Source: Eubacteriaceae bacterium (lineage in GTDB: Bacteria; Bacillota; Clostridia; Lachnospirales; Lachnospiraceae). Taken from it: DNA of 64,000 nucleotides. Both the position numbers and the translations under genes were made by a program. The notes under the pieces were generated by a model that was not told where the DNA came from, did no database searches, and worked only from the letters and a program-made list of their open reading frames with translations. Location: positions 434,001 through 498,000 of the forward strand of contig CABJBF010000001.1 in the NCBI GenBank assembly GCA_902363805.1, written 5' to 3'. Shown here piece by piece: positions 17,278 through 25,798 of this stretch. Position 1 is the stretch's first letter; every line of letters begins with the position of its first letter.

Positions 17278-18663
17278 ATGTTAGACGAGTTAGATGAATT
17301 AGTGAAAAAAGTAATTGAACTAATTGAAGATAAGAAATATGTACTAGTAAAAAAAGAGTTTGCTGACATGAATGAGGCGGATATAGCTGAAGTATTAGAA
17401 GAACTTCAGGAAGAACTGCCAACACAGGAATTTATAAGGGTATTCCGATTGCTCCCCAAAGATATAGCGGCAGATGTATTTGCTCATCTTCCTGTAGAAA
17501 TTGAGCAGTATATAATTAATTCCCTTACAGATAAAGAAACAACAAACATTATTGAAAACATGTTTGCTGATGATGCTGCCGATTTGATGGAAGAAATGCC
17601 GGCGAGTGTTGTAAGAAGAATTTTGGCATTGGCTTCGGATGAAACACGAAATGATATAAATCATTTGTTAAAATATCCGGAAGATTCTGCCGGTAGTATT
17701 ATGACAGTCGAATTTGCTGACTTGAAGGAAAACATTACTGTAAAGCAGGCGTTAGAAAGAATTAGAAAAATAGGAATTGATAAGGAGACAATCAATACCT
17801 GTTACGTACTTGATTTGCAAAGGCATTTGGTAGGGTCGGTAACACTTAGAACTTTGCTTCTTGGCAATCCTGATGCTATTGTAAGCGATATAATGGATGA
17901 AAATGTGATTACTGTAAGTACGTTAGATGATCAGGAAACTGTAGCCAGACAATTTCAAAAATACGATTTTATGGCGATGCCTGTAGTAGACAGTGAAAAC
18001 AGACTCGTTGGTATTATTACGGTCGATGATATTTTGGAAATTATTGAAGAAGAGGCAACAGAGGATATGGAAAAGATGGCAGCTATTTTACCATCTGACA
18101 AGTCATATTTTAGAACGGGAATATTTGAAACATTTAAATCAAGAATTCCATGGCTTCTTATATTAATGATATCAGCTACAATTACAGGTACAATAATAGA
18201 CAGTTTTGAAGCAAAACTTGCAGGAATTACAGGATTAGTTGCTTTTATACCTATGTTAATGGATACCGGTGGAAACTCAGGTGGACAGGCATCAGTAACT
18301 ATCATTCGTGCAATATCTCTTAATGAAGTAGAATTTAAAGATATATTTAAAGTAATATGGAAAGAAATAAGAGTTGCGGTTTTATGTGGCTTAATGCTAG
18401 CAGTAGTTAATTTCATAAGAGTTTTAATTATGAATGCTTTAGGTACAGGAATTACACATGAAGCTATAATGGTAAATGTTACTGTATGTATTACATTATG
18501 TATTACAGTTATGTGTGCTAAGTTGGTTGGATGTATACTTCCAATATTGGCAAATCAGTTAGGATTTGACCCTGCAGTTATGGCTAGCCCATTTATTACA
18601 ACAATCGTTGATGCTATTTCGCTTGTATTATTCTTAAAGATTGCAACATTTATGTTAATGTGA
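17278..18663 (+). CDS. mgtE: Magnesium transporter MgtE
   Basis: A 461-residue Mg2+ channel/transporter. Residues 1-135 form the MgtE N (superhelical) domain (EADIAEVLEEL, DDAADLMEEMP). Residues 140-265 hold two CBS domains (DIMDENVITVSTLDDQETVARQFQKYDFMAMPVVDSENRLVGIITVDDIL). Residues 285-460 hold five membrane helices, with PMLMDTGGNSGGQAS in the pore region. In the family, the cytosolic N and CBS domains close the pore when Mg2+ is high. Ribosome binding site AGAAAGGAGGAGCATC. Confidence 0.95.
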   Translation: MLDELDELVKKVIELIEDKKYVLVKKEFADMNEADIAEVLEELQEELPTQEFIRVFRLLPKDIAADVFAHLPVEIEQYIINSLTDKETTNIIENMFADDAADLMEEMPASVVRRILALASDETRNDINHLLKYPEDSAGSIMTVEFADLKENITVKQALERIRKIGIDKETINTCYVLDLQRHLVGSVTLRTLLLGNPDAIVSDIMDENVITVSTLDDQETVARQFQKYDFMAMPVVDSENRLVGIITVDDILEIIEEEATEDMEKMAAILPSDKSYFRTGIFETFKSRIPWLLILMISATITGTIIDSFEAKLAGITGLVAFIPMLMDTGGNSGGQASVTIIRAISLNEVEFKDIFKVIWKEIRVAVLCGLMLAVVNFIRVLIMNALGTGITHEAIMVNVTVCITLCITVMCAKLVGCILPILANQLGFDPAVMASPFITTIVDAISLVLFLKIATFMLM

Positions 18664-18689
18664 TAAAGTTTTGTATTGAAAAAACCAAA

Positions 18690-18715
18690 GAGAGATACAA
18701 ATACTTGTATCTCTC
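18690..18715 (+). terminator. Hairpin after mgtE, possible terminator
   Basis: GAGAGATACAA-ATAC-TTGTATCTCTC is a perfect 11-bp stem. There is no T-run, so termination is uncertain. Confidence 0.45.
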
Positions 18716-18749
18716 TCGGGTAAATTTATTCTAATAAAAAAAGGGAGGA

Positions 18750-18794
18750 GAATCGACTCCTTAGCCGATTCACGAATATGCCTGATGCATATTC
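18750..18794 (+). other. Two adjacent hairpins upstream of the cyclophilin gene
   Basis: GAATCG/CGATTC (18750-18771) and GAATATGC/GCATATTC (18774-18794) are perfect stems only a few bases apart. GGAGGAG just before can also pair with CTCC inside the first. A structured leader or small RNA is possible. No known riboswitch was recognised. Confidence 0.35.
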
Positions 18795-18951
18795 AAAATT
18801 ATGAAAAAATATGAAAAAACGAGTAACAAAATCAGTAACAACTGTTTTTGTTTACAATATATATACTAAAGTTAAATCGTGAAAAAATGATGTTTTCAAT
18901 GTGAAAGTATATTTAATTTAGTATGAACAAAATATGAACGGAGGAAAAGCA

Positions 18952-19476
18952 ATGGCAGACAAGAATCCAATAGTAACAATCGAGATGGAGAACGGAGATA
19001 TAATGAAAGCTGAATTATATCCTGAAGTTGCTCCTAATACAGTAAATAATTTTATCAGCCTTGTAAAAAAAGGCTTCTATGATGGAATAATTTTTCATAG
19101 AGTAATTGAAGGATTTATGATTCAGGGTGGAGATCCCGAAGGAACAGGAATGGGTGGCCCGGGATACAGTATTCAGGGTGAATTCAATTATAATGGTTTT
19201 GCAAATGACCTTAAGCATACACCGGGTGTATTATCTATGGCTAGAGCAATGGATCCTGATAGTGCAGGTTCACAGTTCTTTATTATGCATGAAGCTGCAC
19301 CACATTTGGATGGACAGTATGCTGCATTTGGAAAAATCATCGAAGGAATGGATGTTGTAGATGCAATAGCAACAACAAAGACAGGCGCTATGGACAGACC
19401 TGTTAATGAACAGAAGATGAAAAAAGTTACAGTTGAAACATTTGGTGTTGAATACGACGAACCTGAAACATACTAA
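18952..19476 (+). CDS. Peptidyl-prolyl cis-trans isomerase, cyclophilin type
   Basis: A 174-residue cytosolic cyclophilin. The ATG at 18952 is chosen because ACGGAGGAAAAGCA sits just before it; an in-frame ATG 18 bases earlier would place that ribosome binding site inside the gene. Active-site blocks are GIIFHRVIEGFMIQGGD (the Arg of FHR), GSQFFIMHEAAPHLDGQYAAFGKIIEGMDVVD and the preceding GVLSMARAMDPDSAG. It speeds proline isomerisation in protein folding. There is no signal peptide. It is monocistronic. Confidence 0.93.
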   Translation: MADKNPIVTIEMENGDIMKAELYPEVAPNTVNNFISLVKKGFYDGIIFHRVIEGFMIQGGDPEGTGMGGPGYSIQGEFNYNGFANDLKHTPGVLSMARAMDPDSAGSQFFIMHEAAPHLDGQYAAFGKIIEGMDVVDAIATTKTGAMDRPVNEQKMKKVTVETFGVEYDEPETY

Positions 19477-19616
19477 TATTAATTTAGTGAATTATAAAAA
19501 TGTAATGGTTATATACTAAAAATAGAATTGAATTTAGTTAAATATCTTTTAATATATCAATTATATATGGAAAGTATTGAATTATAAAAGAGTTAATATT
19601 ACAATTGGTTTGTCAG

Positions 19617-19638
19617 AAAGACCTTGGAGAGGGTCTTT
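19617..19638 (+). repeat. Hairpin upstream of the DUF1858 gene
   Basis: AAAGACC and GGTCTTT pair around TTGGAGAG. No T-tail follows, so it is a 5' UTR hairpin rather than a clear terminator. Confidence 0.4.
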
Positions 19639-19675
19639 AAAAACTACTACTGTATAGATAGAAGGAGAACTTATC

Positions 19676-19897
19676 ATGGCACAGATTACAAAGAATATGA
19701 TTATCGGCGATATTTTAAAAATTAATATGGGAGTAGTTCCTATTTTATTAAATGAAGGAATGCATTGTATAGGATGTCCTGCATCTCAGGGAGAATCATT
19801 AGAAGAAGCTTGCATGGTACATGGCATTGATGCTGATGCACTTACAGTAAAGTTAAATGAATTTCTTGCAAATGTAGAAAATGAAGAAAATAAATAA
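19676..19897 (+). CDS. DUF1858 protein, hybrid-cluster-associated disulfide domain
   Basis: A 73-residue protein with the DUF1858/TIGR03980 pattern: [54 protein letters not shown] holds the predicted redox-active or metal-binding CxxC pair. Members often accompany the hybrid cluster protein or nitrosative-stress genes, but none is adjacent here. Function is inferred from the family only. Ribosome binding site AGAAGGAGAACTTATC. Confidence 0.85.
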   Translation: MAQITKNMIIGDILKINMGVVPILLNEGMHCIGCPASQGESLEEACMVHGIDADALTVKLNEFLANVENEENK

Positions 19898-19982
19898 TAT
19901 TGTATTAAAAATCTAATGAAGACAGCAATGTTATATAGTTCTTATGAAACAATATATTAAAATTAAGATTGTTTTAATAAAT

Positions 19983-20030
19983 AAAAAGCAATTGCACCAA
20001 TGTATTAAACGTGGTGCAATTGCTTTTTTA
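19983..20030 (+). terminator. Bidirectional terminator
   Basis: AAAAAGCAATTGCACCA and TGGTGCAATTGCTTTTT are perfect complements around a 12-base loop. It serves the DUF1858 gene and the convergent Lys/Ala-rich gene. Confidence 0.85.
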
Positions 20031-20050
20031 TAATATATGTAATTGTTTAA

Positions 20051-20569
20051 TTATAATGTAATAAAACCTGTAGCTTTGTCGATAACATAGTAAGCACGAT
20101 TATCTTCAGGTTTGATATAAAGTTCAACAGATGTAACTGTTTTCTTTCCTGTTTTAGCTGTGTAATCAGCTTTAGCAGCTTCCTTTAATGCTTCAACATC
20201 AAATTCTTTTCCATAGAACTGAACTAATACTTTTTCAACCTTTTTAGCAGTAGCTTTTTTAGTTGTAGTCTTCTTAGCAGCTTCCTTCTTAGGTTCAGCC
20301 TTAACAGCTTCCTTCTTAGGTTCAGTCTTAACAGCTTCTTTCTTTACTTCAGTAGCTTTAGCAACTTCCTTCTTAGGTTCAGCTTTAACAGCTTCTTTCT
20401 TTACTTCAGTAGCTTTAGCAGCTTCCTTCTTAGGTTCAACCTTAACAGTTTCCTTTTTTACTGGAGTAACTTTAACAGTTTCCTTTTTTGTGTCCTTAAC
20501 TTCAGCTTTTGTATCAACTTTTTTTGCAGTTTCTTTTGCAACAGTTTTTGTAACTTTTGATGTTGCCAT
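20051..20569 (-). CDS. Lys/Ala/Glu-repeat protein with DUF6465-like C-terminus
   Basis: The start is set at 20569 because AAGGAGGATTTCATT lies just before that ATG; a longer frame reaching 20731 has no such site. The product has 172 residues. Residues 1-105 are low complexity, built from repeats such as KKEAVKAEPKKEVAKATEV, strongly basic, and reminiscent of AKP-repeat nucleoid proteins. Residues 110-172 form a compact domain (KVLVQFYGKEFDVEALKEAAKADY...VELYIKPEDNRAYYVIDKATGFITL), which I associate with DUF6465. DNA or RNA binding is plausible from charge, not demonstrated. The codons repeat strongly (20270-20460), so the copy number probably varies between strains. Confidence 0.7.
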   Translation of the reverse strand: MATSKVTKTVAKETAKKVDTKAEVKDTKKETVKVTPVKKETVKVEPKKEAAKATEVKKEAVKAEPKKEVAKATEVKKEAVKTEPKKEAVKAEPKKEAAKKTTTKKATAKKVEKVLVQFYGKEFDVEALKEAAKADYTAKTGKKTVTSVELYIKPEDNRAYYVIDKATGFITL

Positions 20570-21050
20570 AATGAAATCCTCCTTTTTGTAAGGTCGATTA
20601 ATAAAAGCCCACCAATATTGTAAGTAAATCAACCTATATAAATAAAATTTTCTATAATATTCCGAAGATAATAATAACGCGGGCAAAAAAAATTTGCAAT
20701 AAATGGAAAACAAATTTGGCAATACACACAAATAATAAGTCGTAATTTAAGAAAATGTATCAAATATACCAATAAAAAAGTGCCTTAAAATAGTAAATAA
20801 TTGTTAATTACAGTCTGATGCTTCATACAATTATGAATTAATAAACATATAAAATAGAGGAAAACCGGTATAAATAATGTTGATATTGAACCCTAGGACA
20901 AATGCCTATTAAGGCTATTCACTTTGAAAAATTGTTTTTCATATTTGCAAAATCAGGTAATTAAATGTATTCAAAGTAACATAATATTTATTGTAAAAAG
21001 ATATATATGTATGATAGAATAATATAGAAAAATGCAGAAAGGAGCGAAAT
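20570..21050. other. Divergent AT-rich intergenic region
   Basis: 481 bp with no credible gene. It holds the ribosome binding site and presumably the promoter of the minus-strand gene, and at its right end the promoter of the nfeD operon (20991-21020). Confidence 0.4.
20991..21020 (+). promoter_or_regulatory. Promoter of the nfeD-SPFH operon
   Basis: TTGTAA, an 18-bp spacer, then TAGAAT with an upstream TG, 31 bp before the nfeD start. Confidence 0.5.
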
Positions 21051-21491
21051 ATGGATTATGTTGTAGTATGGCTGGCTCTGTTTGTTATACTTGCAGTTTC
21101 AGAGTTAATAACAATGGGATTAACAAGTATATGGTTTGCTATAGGAGCACTGGCCGCATGCTTAGTTTCGGCATTGGGGGCAAATTTGATTGTGCAGGCA
21201 ATAGTTTTTGTTGTTGTGTCAATCTTAATATTATTATTTATTCGCCCATTTGCAGTAAATTATATTAACAAAGATCCTGAAAAAACAAATGTTGAGTCCA
21301 TGGAAGGAAAGGTTGGAGAAGTGACGGCTGATATAAACAACGTACTTGCAACCGGTACTGTAAAGATTGATGGAATGGACTGGACAGCAAGAACTGATAA
21401 TGGAGAAATCATAGAAGCCGGAGAATATGTAAAAGTATTAAGGGTTGAGGGTGTCAAAGTTATTGTCGAAAAAACGGAACTAAATAATTGA
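21051..21491 (+). CDS. NfeD-family membrane protein
   Basis: A 146-residue protein. It has two or three hydrophobic segments in residues 1-70 (VVWLALFVILAVSELI, SIWFAIGALAACLVSALGANLIVQAIVFVVVSILILLF). A C-terminal OB-fold NfeD domain follows (VGEVTADINNVLATGTVKIDGMDWTARTDNGEIIEAGEYVKVLRVEGVKVIVEK). NfeD proteins pair with SPFH/stomatin partners in membrane microdomains, and the partner gene follows 28 bp downstream. Together they probably organise membrane proteins. No protease domain is present (short NfeD1b type). Confidence 0.9.
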   Translation: MDYVVVWLALFVILAVSELITMGLTSIWFAIGALAACLVSALGANLIVQAIVFVVVSILILLFIRPFAVNYINKDPEKTNVESMEGKVGEVTADINNVLATGTVKIDGMDWTARTDNGEIIEAGEYVKVLRVEGVKVIVEKTELNN

Positions 21492-21519
21492 GCATGAAGT
21501 AAGAGTGAGGAGGAGTAAA

Positions 21520-22434
21520 ATGCCATTATTAATTGTAGTAGTAGTATTAGCGTTGATTTTAGTATCAACATGCGTAAAGATTGTACCACAGGCACATGCC
21601 TATGTTATTGAAAGACTTGGAGGATATAAATGCACATGGTCTGTAGGTCTTCATTTTAAAGTGCCATTTTTAGATATGGTAGCAAGAAAAGTTAACTTGA
21701 AGGAACAGGTTGTTGATTTCGCACCTCAGCCGGTTATTACAAAGGATAACGTAACAATGAGAATTGATACAGTTGTATTTTTCCAGATTACAGATCCTAA
21801 ACTTTTCTGCTATGGTGTAGAAAGTCCTATTATGGCTATTGAAAATTTAACGGCAACAACTCTTAGAAATATTATTGGTGATTTGGAATTAGATGAAACA
21901 CTTACATCTAGAGAAATTATTAATGCTAAGATGAGACAGTCTTTAGATGAAGCAACAGATCCATGGGGAATTAAAGTTAACAGAGTGGAACTTAAGAACA
22001 TCATTCCACCAACAGCAATTCAGGATGCGATGGAAAAGCAGATGAAGGCTGAACGTGAACGTAGAGAAGCAATCTTAATTGCAGAAGGTGAAAAGAAGTC
22101 AGCTATTCTTAGAGCAGAAGGAAAGAAAGAATCAGCAGTACTTGAAGCAGAGGCAGAAAAACAGGCAGCAATCTTAAAGGCTGACGCTGAAAAACAGAAA
22201 AGAATTCTTGAAGCAGAAGGTGAAGCACAGGCAATTCTTAAAGTACAGAATGCAACTGCAGAAGGTATCAAATTAATAAAAGAAGCAGGAGCAGACCAGT
22301 CAGTACTTACATTAAAGAGCTTAGAAGCATTTGCTGCGGCAGCAGACGGTCAGGCAACAAAGATTATAATCCCATCTGACATTCAGGGACTCGCAGGCTC
22401 AGTAAAAGCAATAACAGAAGTAATAAAAGACTAA
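21520..22434 (+). CDS. SPFH-domain (stomatin/paraslipin-like) protein
   Basis: The start is taken as the ATG at 21520 after GAGGAGGAGTAAA; an in-frame GTG at 21505 overlaps that site. The product has 304 residues. One N-terminal membrane segment (LLIVVVVLALILVSTCV) is followed by an SPFH domain (IVPQAHAYVIERLGGYKCTWSVGLHFKVPFLD, QVVDFAPQPVITKDNVTMRIDTVVFFQITDP). Residues 175-245 form a long Ala/Glu/Lys coiled coil (EGEKKSAILRAEGKKESAVLEAEAEKQAA). Such proteins oligomerise into rings at the membrane. It is operonic with NfeD. Confidence 0.92.
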   Translation: MPLLIVVVVLALILVSTCVKIVPQAHAYVIERLGGYKCTWSVGLHFKVPFLDMVARKVNLKEQVVDFAPQPVITKDNVTMRIDTVVFFQITDPKLFCYGVESPIMAIENLTATTLRNIIGDLELDETLTSREIINAKMRQSLDEATDPWGIKVNRVELKNIIPPTAIQDAMEKQMKAERERREAILIAEGEKKSAILRAEGKKESAVLEAEAEKQAAILKADAEKQKRILEAEGEAQAILKVQNATAEGIKLIKEAGADQSVLTLKSLEAFAAAADGQATKIIIPSDIQGLAGSVKAITEVIKD

Positions 22435-22445
22435 TAATAAAAAAA

Positions 22446-22495
22446 GACAGGTTCTTAAGAAAGCTTGCTTTCAGAGAGAACCTGTCCCTTTTTTT
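22446..22495 (+). terminator. Terminator after the SPFH gene
   Basis: GACAGGTTCT and AGAACCTGTC pair, with an inner GAAAGC-TT-GCTTTC arm, followed by a run of Ts. Confidence 0.8.
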
Positions 22496-22610
22496 GAGGA
22501 TACTACGAATGCCACAAAAATTACCGCAAAATTGCCACATCAGTATAATTGAATAAGTGAATATGAAACTTTATAATAAACAAAGGCAGACGAATGATTA
22601 GAGGGGAAAA

Positions 22611-22847
22611 ATGGATAAGATAATAAAAAAGACAATCATAGGAGTTATGTTATGCGTTGCCTGCATAACAATATGTGCATGCAATGGAAAAGAAAAAATA
22701 AAAGAGACAACTGCTGTAAATGATAATACATATATAGAAGAAACAACAAATCAAGAAGTAAGTACAAATAATGAAGAAAGTACACAGGACGCTTTAGATG
22801 AAGCGATTAAGCAGTTAGAAGAATTAAATGATATTTTAAAGGATTAA
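22611..22847 (+). CDS. Small lipoprotein
   Basis: A 78-residue protein. The N-terminus KKTIIGVMLCVACITICAC ends in a lipobox-like ICAC, predicting lipidation at Cys24 and outer-leaflet attachment. The remainder is Thr/Glu/Asn-rich and probably disordered, ending in a short amphipathic helix (DEAIKQLEELNDILKD). It is followed after 13 bp by another exported protein gene and then a two-component system, so it may belong to an envelope-sensing locus. No family recognised. Confidence 0.6.
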   Translation: MDKIIKKTIIGVMLCVACITICACNGKEKIKETTAVNDNTYIEETTNQEVSTNNEESTQDALDEAIKQLEELNDILKD

Positions 22848-22860
22848 AAGGAAGGGTAAA

Positions 22861-23439
22861 ATGAAAAGAATAGCACAGACATTTTTTATAACAATGACAA
22901 TAATTATGATTTATAGCATGAGTGCATTTGCGGCAGTAGATTATAATGTTATGACAAATGAAGAATTAGATGTAATTATAGAAGACAATAATTCTATTAT
23001 TGATACTAAAAGTGTAAAACTTACAGAAATAAACAATAAATGCATAGAATTAATAAAAAAGAATACAAAACCAACAGAAGAATTTAAAATAAAAATAAAT
23101 GAATATACTGAAAATTTGAAAATATATACTGAAAGAATACGTGCACAGAAGGAAGTATGCCAGAAGAAAAGCTTAAAGATGGAAAATGCAAAATTAAATA
23201 ATAAGAAGAAAAGTTATATAAAAAAACAACAGATAAAATATATAAAGAGTCAGAACAAGCTTTCATATATTTTGAGAAAAGCTACAAAAGAATCAAATGA
23301 AATGAAAAAATATATTAGAAGCAGTCAAAAAGTAACAGAAAGCAAGGTTATTACTACAACAGACAGAAGATTAAATTGCGATAACCGAAAAATACAGATA
23401 GCATCGTTAGAATTAGAATCTGTAGTTTCAGAAAATTAA
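22861..23439 (+). CDS. Secreted coiled-coil protein of unknown function
   Basis: A 192-residue protein with a signal peptide (1-26, core TFFITMTIIMIYSMSAFA, cut after AFA). The mature part is almost entirely helical and charged (TKSVKLTEINNKCIELIKKN; RIRAQKEVCQKKSLKMENAKLNNKKK), suggesting an elongated coiled coil. No enzymatic motif. Its position between a lipoprotein gene and an OmpR-type two-component system suggests a ligand, substrate or partner of that system. This is context inference only. Confidence 0.6.
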   Translation: MKRIAQTFFITMTIIMIYSMSAFAAVDYNVMTNEELDVIIEDNNSIIDTKSVKLTEINNKCIELIKKNTKPTEEFKIKINEYTENLKIYTERIRAQKEVCQKKSLKMENAKLNNKKKSYIKKQQIKYIKSQNKLSYILRKATKESNEMKKYIRSSQKVTESKVITTTDRRLNCDNRKIQIASLELESVVSEN

Positions 23440-23463
23440 AGATAACCGTAAATAGGAGGAAAC

Positions 23464-23528
23464 AAAATGAACAAAGTTCATTTTTTATAAATGTTTCCGA
23501 CGAATAGCCGCTGACCGAAGGGCGGGGG
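23464..23528 (+). promoter_or_regulatory. Small hairpin/terminator and GC-rich element before the response regulator
   Basis: AAAATGAAC-AAA-GTTCATTTT (23464-23484) is a 9-bp stem with a three-base loop, then more Ts. It looks like an intrinsic terminator, or an attenuator because the downstream operon follows. The same bases contain AGGAGGAAACAAA-ATG and a seven-codon frame ending at 23490, so a leader peptide is formally possible. A GC-rich hairpin, CCGC...GCGG (23508-23525), stands out in the AT-rich setting. Confidence 0.4.
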
Positions 23529-23556
23529 CATTACATATTTTATAAGAGGGATAAAA

Positions 23557-24243
23557 ATGAGCGAATTAATTTATATAGCTGATGATGAAAAGAATATACG
23601 TGAGTTAGTAAAATGTTTCTTAGAAAATCAGGGATATGAAGTTGAGACATTTTCTAATGGAGATGATTTATTTAAAAGATATAAAGAAAAAAATGCTGAT
23701 ATGATAATTTTAGATGTTATTATGCCGGGAACAGATGGTGTGGAAATATGCAGGCAGATAAGACAAATAGCAAATGTTCCAATAATCATTTTATCAGCAA
23801 AAGATAGCGAAGAGGATAGGATAAAAGGAATAAGTGTTGGCGGGGATGATTATCTGACAAAGCCGTTTTCACCAATAGAACTTGTGGCGAGAGTTCAGGC
23901 ATTATTTAGAAGAATTTCGATGGATAAGGTAGAAAAAGTAGAAAAGGTTACATTTGGAAATATAAAAATTGATGTGACTAAGAAGCAGGCATATGTAGAT
24001 GATGAGGAAATTGCTCTTACACCACTGGAATTCGACTTTCTTAAATATCTTATACAAAAAAATAATCAAGCAATTTCAAGAGAAGAATTACTTAAAGAAG
24101 TGTGGAAAATCGCATATGATATTGATACAAGAGCTACAGATGATACAGTAAAAAGGCTTAGAAGAAAAATAGCAGACAGCAATGTAGAAATAAAAACAGT
24201 ATGGGGATATGGATTTAAAATGGCATTAAAGAAGCAGGTGTAA
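23557..24243 (+). CDS. OmpR/PhoB-family response regulator
   Basis: A 228-residue two-domain regulator. The receiver domain (1-118) has acidic pocket DDEK at 9-12, phosphoacceptor Asp53 in MIILDVIMPG and the conserved Lys in DYLTKPF. The winged-helix DNA-binding domain (128-226) shows TPLEFDFLKYLIQKNNQAISREELLKEVW and DDTVKRLRRKI...IKTVWGYGFKM. It is phosphorylated by the histidine kinase starting two bases downstream. The target genes are unknown; the exported proteins upstream are candidates. Confidence 0.94.
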   Translation: MSELIYIADDEKNIRELVKCFLENQGYEVETFSNGDDLFKRYKEKNADMIILDVIMPGTDGVEICRQIRQIANVPIIILSAKDSEEDRIKGISVGGDDYLTKPFSPIELVARVQALFRRISMDKVEKVEKVTFGNIKIDVTKKQAYVDDEEIALTPLEFDFLKYLIQKNNQAISREELLKEVWKIAYDIDTRATDDTVKRLRRKIADSNVEIKTVWGYGFKMALKKQV

Positions 24244-24244
24244 A

Positions 24245-25612
24245 ATGAGAACGATATATAAACAATTATTGTCATCAATGCTTGCAATTTCAGTTGCAGT
24301 ACCTATTATAATCTTAGTTATTTTTAATGTTGTAATGACTAATAATATACAGACCACGGCTAAAAAAGAATTGTCAAGTACAATGACAACTATGGAAAAA
24401 CTTGTGCAAACATCGTATGAAGAAGGGGATTCGTCAGAACTTCTTACAAATTTAGTTGCAGCTCTTACTTCCACAAAATTATCAGGAAATACAAATTTTT
24501 ATATTTTGAGAAATGAAAATATAAGTTTTAAAAGTGATAGTGATTTTGAAATAAATGATAGTCAGATAATAAAAATTTCAAAATCAAAAAAAGATATCCA
24601 CAGAGAAAAAATTAATAATTATCAGTGCTACATTTCAGTTGTATCTTTAGACAATTACGAGGGTGTTAAAAATGCATCAATGGTATTTGTAACGAATACG
24701 AGGACTGGGACGGACAATCTTGTAAATTCTAATGTAATATTAATGATTATTATACTTATTTGCATGATAGTAAGTGTTGTATTTTCCGTAAAATTGTCAA
24801 AAAGTATTAGCAATCAGATTATGAAAGCCTGTGCTTACGCAAATGAAGTAGGAAATGGAATATTTACAAATAAAATTGAAGGACAGTCAAATAAAGAAAT
24901 AGAAGATTTGTATAAGAGCCTTAATCATATGGCTGCAAAGTTAAAAGCAAATGACGAAAATCAAAAGAGTTTTTATCAGAATATTTCTCACGAGTTTAGA
25001 AATCCACTTATGTCAATACAAGGTTATGCAGAAGGTATTGAAAGTGGAATATTAAGCGATAATGTAGGGGCGGCATCAGTCATCAGACAGGAAAGTATAA
25101 AACTAAATAAGATGGTGGCTGAACTTCTTACATTATCCAAATTTGATAGTAAGATGTATAATGTTTCCATTGAGAAATTTAATGCAAGAGAGATTATGTT
25201 AGATGCTTTGCAGAGAATAAAAGGAATTGCATTAAAAGAAGAAATCGATATTGATATGGAAATAGATAAACAGATGAGCATAAATATTGACGAAGATTTG
25301 TTCCATAATGTTATTTTAAACATTACATCAAATTGTATTAGATATGCAAAAAAACAGGTTTTTATCAGAGGATATGTAATGGAAGGTAAAAACGTAATTG
25401 AAATATACGATGATGGAGATGGAACAATTGAAAAGAACATTCCTCATTTGTTTGAAAGATTCTATAAAGGAGAAAAAGGAAACTTCGGATTAGGTCTTGC
25501 AATAGCAAAAGAAGCAATGGAAAACATGAATGGAAATATAACTGCAATACCAAATGGAGAAAGCAAAATTCCGGGAAATTATAAAATTAAATTTTTGCTA
25601 TGTTTTAGCTAA
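24245..25612 (+). CDS. Sensor histidine kinase
   Basis: A 455-residue membrane kinase. TM1 lies at about 10-32 and TM2 at about 163-185, flanking a 130-residue extracellular sensor with no recognised fold. A HAMP-like linker (ACAYANEVGNGIFTNKIE) comes next, then the HisKA H-box SFYQNISHEFRNPLMSIQGY with His249. The HATPase_c domain has an N-box (LFHNVILNITSNCIRYA), DDGDG and a compact GNFGLGLAIAKEAME. All catalytic boxes are present. It is the cognate partner of the response regulator upstream. Confidence 0.93.
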   Translation: MRTIYKQLLSSMLAISVAVPIIILVIFNVVMTNNIQTTAKKELSSTMTTMEKLVQTSYEEGDSSELLTNLVAALTSTKLSGNTNFYILRNENISFKSDSDFEINDSQIIKISKSKKDIHREKINNYQCYISVVSLDNYEGVKNASMVFVTNTRTGTDNLVNSNVILMIIILICMIVSVVFSVKLSKSISNQIMKACAYANEVGNGIFTNKIEGQSNKEIEDLYKSLNHMAAKLKANDENQKSFYQNISHEFRNPLMSIQGYAEGIESGILSDNVGAASVIRQESIKLNKMVAELLTLSKFDSKMYNVSIEKFNAREIMLDALQRIKGIALKEEIDIDMEIDKQMSINIDEDLFHNVILNITSNCIRYAKKQVFIRGYVMEGKNVIEIYDDGDGTIEKNIPHLFERFYKGEKGNFGLGLAIAKEAMENMNGNITAIPNGESKIPGNYKIKFLLCFS

Positions 25613-25732
25613 TATTTGTCAAATTAATTTGGTTAAGGCAAATTGAATATTAAAAAATGCCAAAATGGGAAAAGAGTTGTATTAATAATTAACAGATATT
25701 TACTCTACTTTATTAACATTAGTAAGTTTTTC

Positions 25733-25760
25733 TTGACAAATTCTGTATTTTGCGTAAAGT
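25733..25760 (+). promoter_or_regulatory. Promoter of the DUF6145-coaX-dusB operon
   Basis: Consensus TTGACA, a 16-bp spacer, then TAAAGT, 38 bp before the first start codon. Confidence 0.55.
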
Positions 25761-25798
25761 TAAAAAAGACGAAATGACAAAGAACGGAGAAAAACAGA

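Noticed and set aside
18934..18951. Earlier ATG for the cyclophilin gene
   Set aside because: Starting there would place the strong ribosome binding site inside the coding sequence; the ATG at 18952 fits better.
20270..20460. Dense short repeats in the Lys/Ala-rich gene that might suggest a repeat array
   Set aside because: They are in-frame KKEAVKAEPKKE codons, not a DNA-level array.
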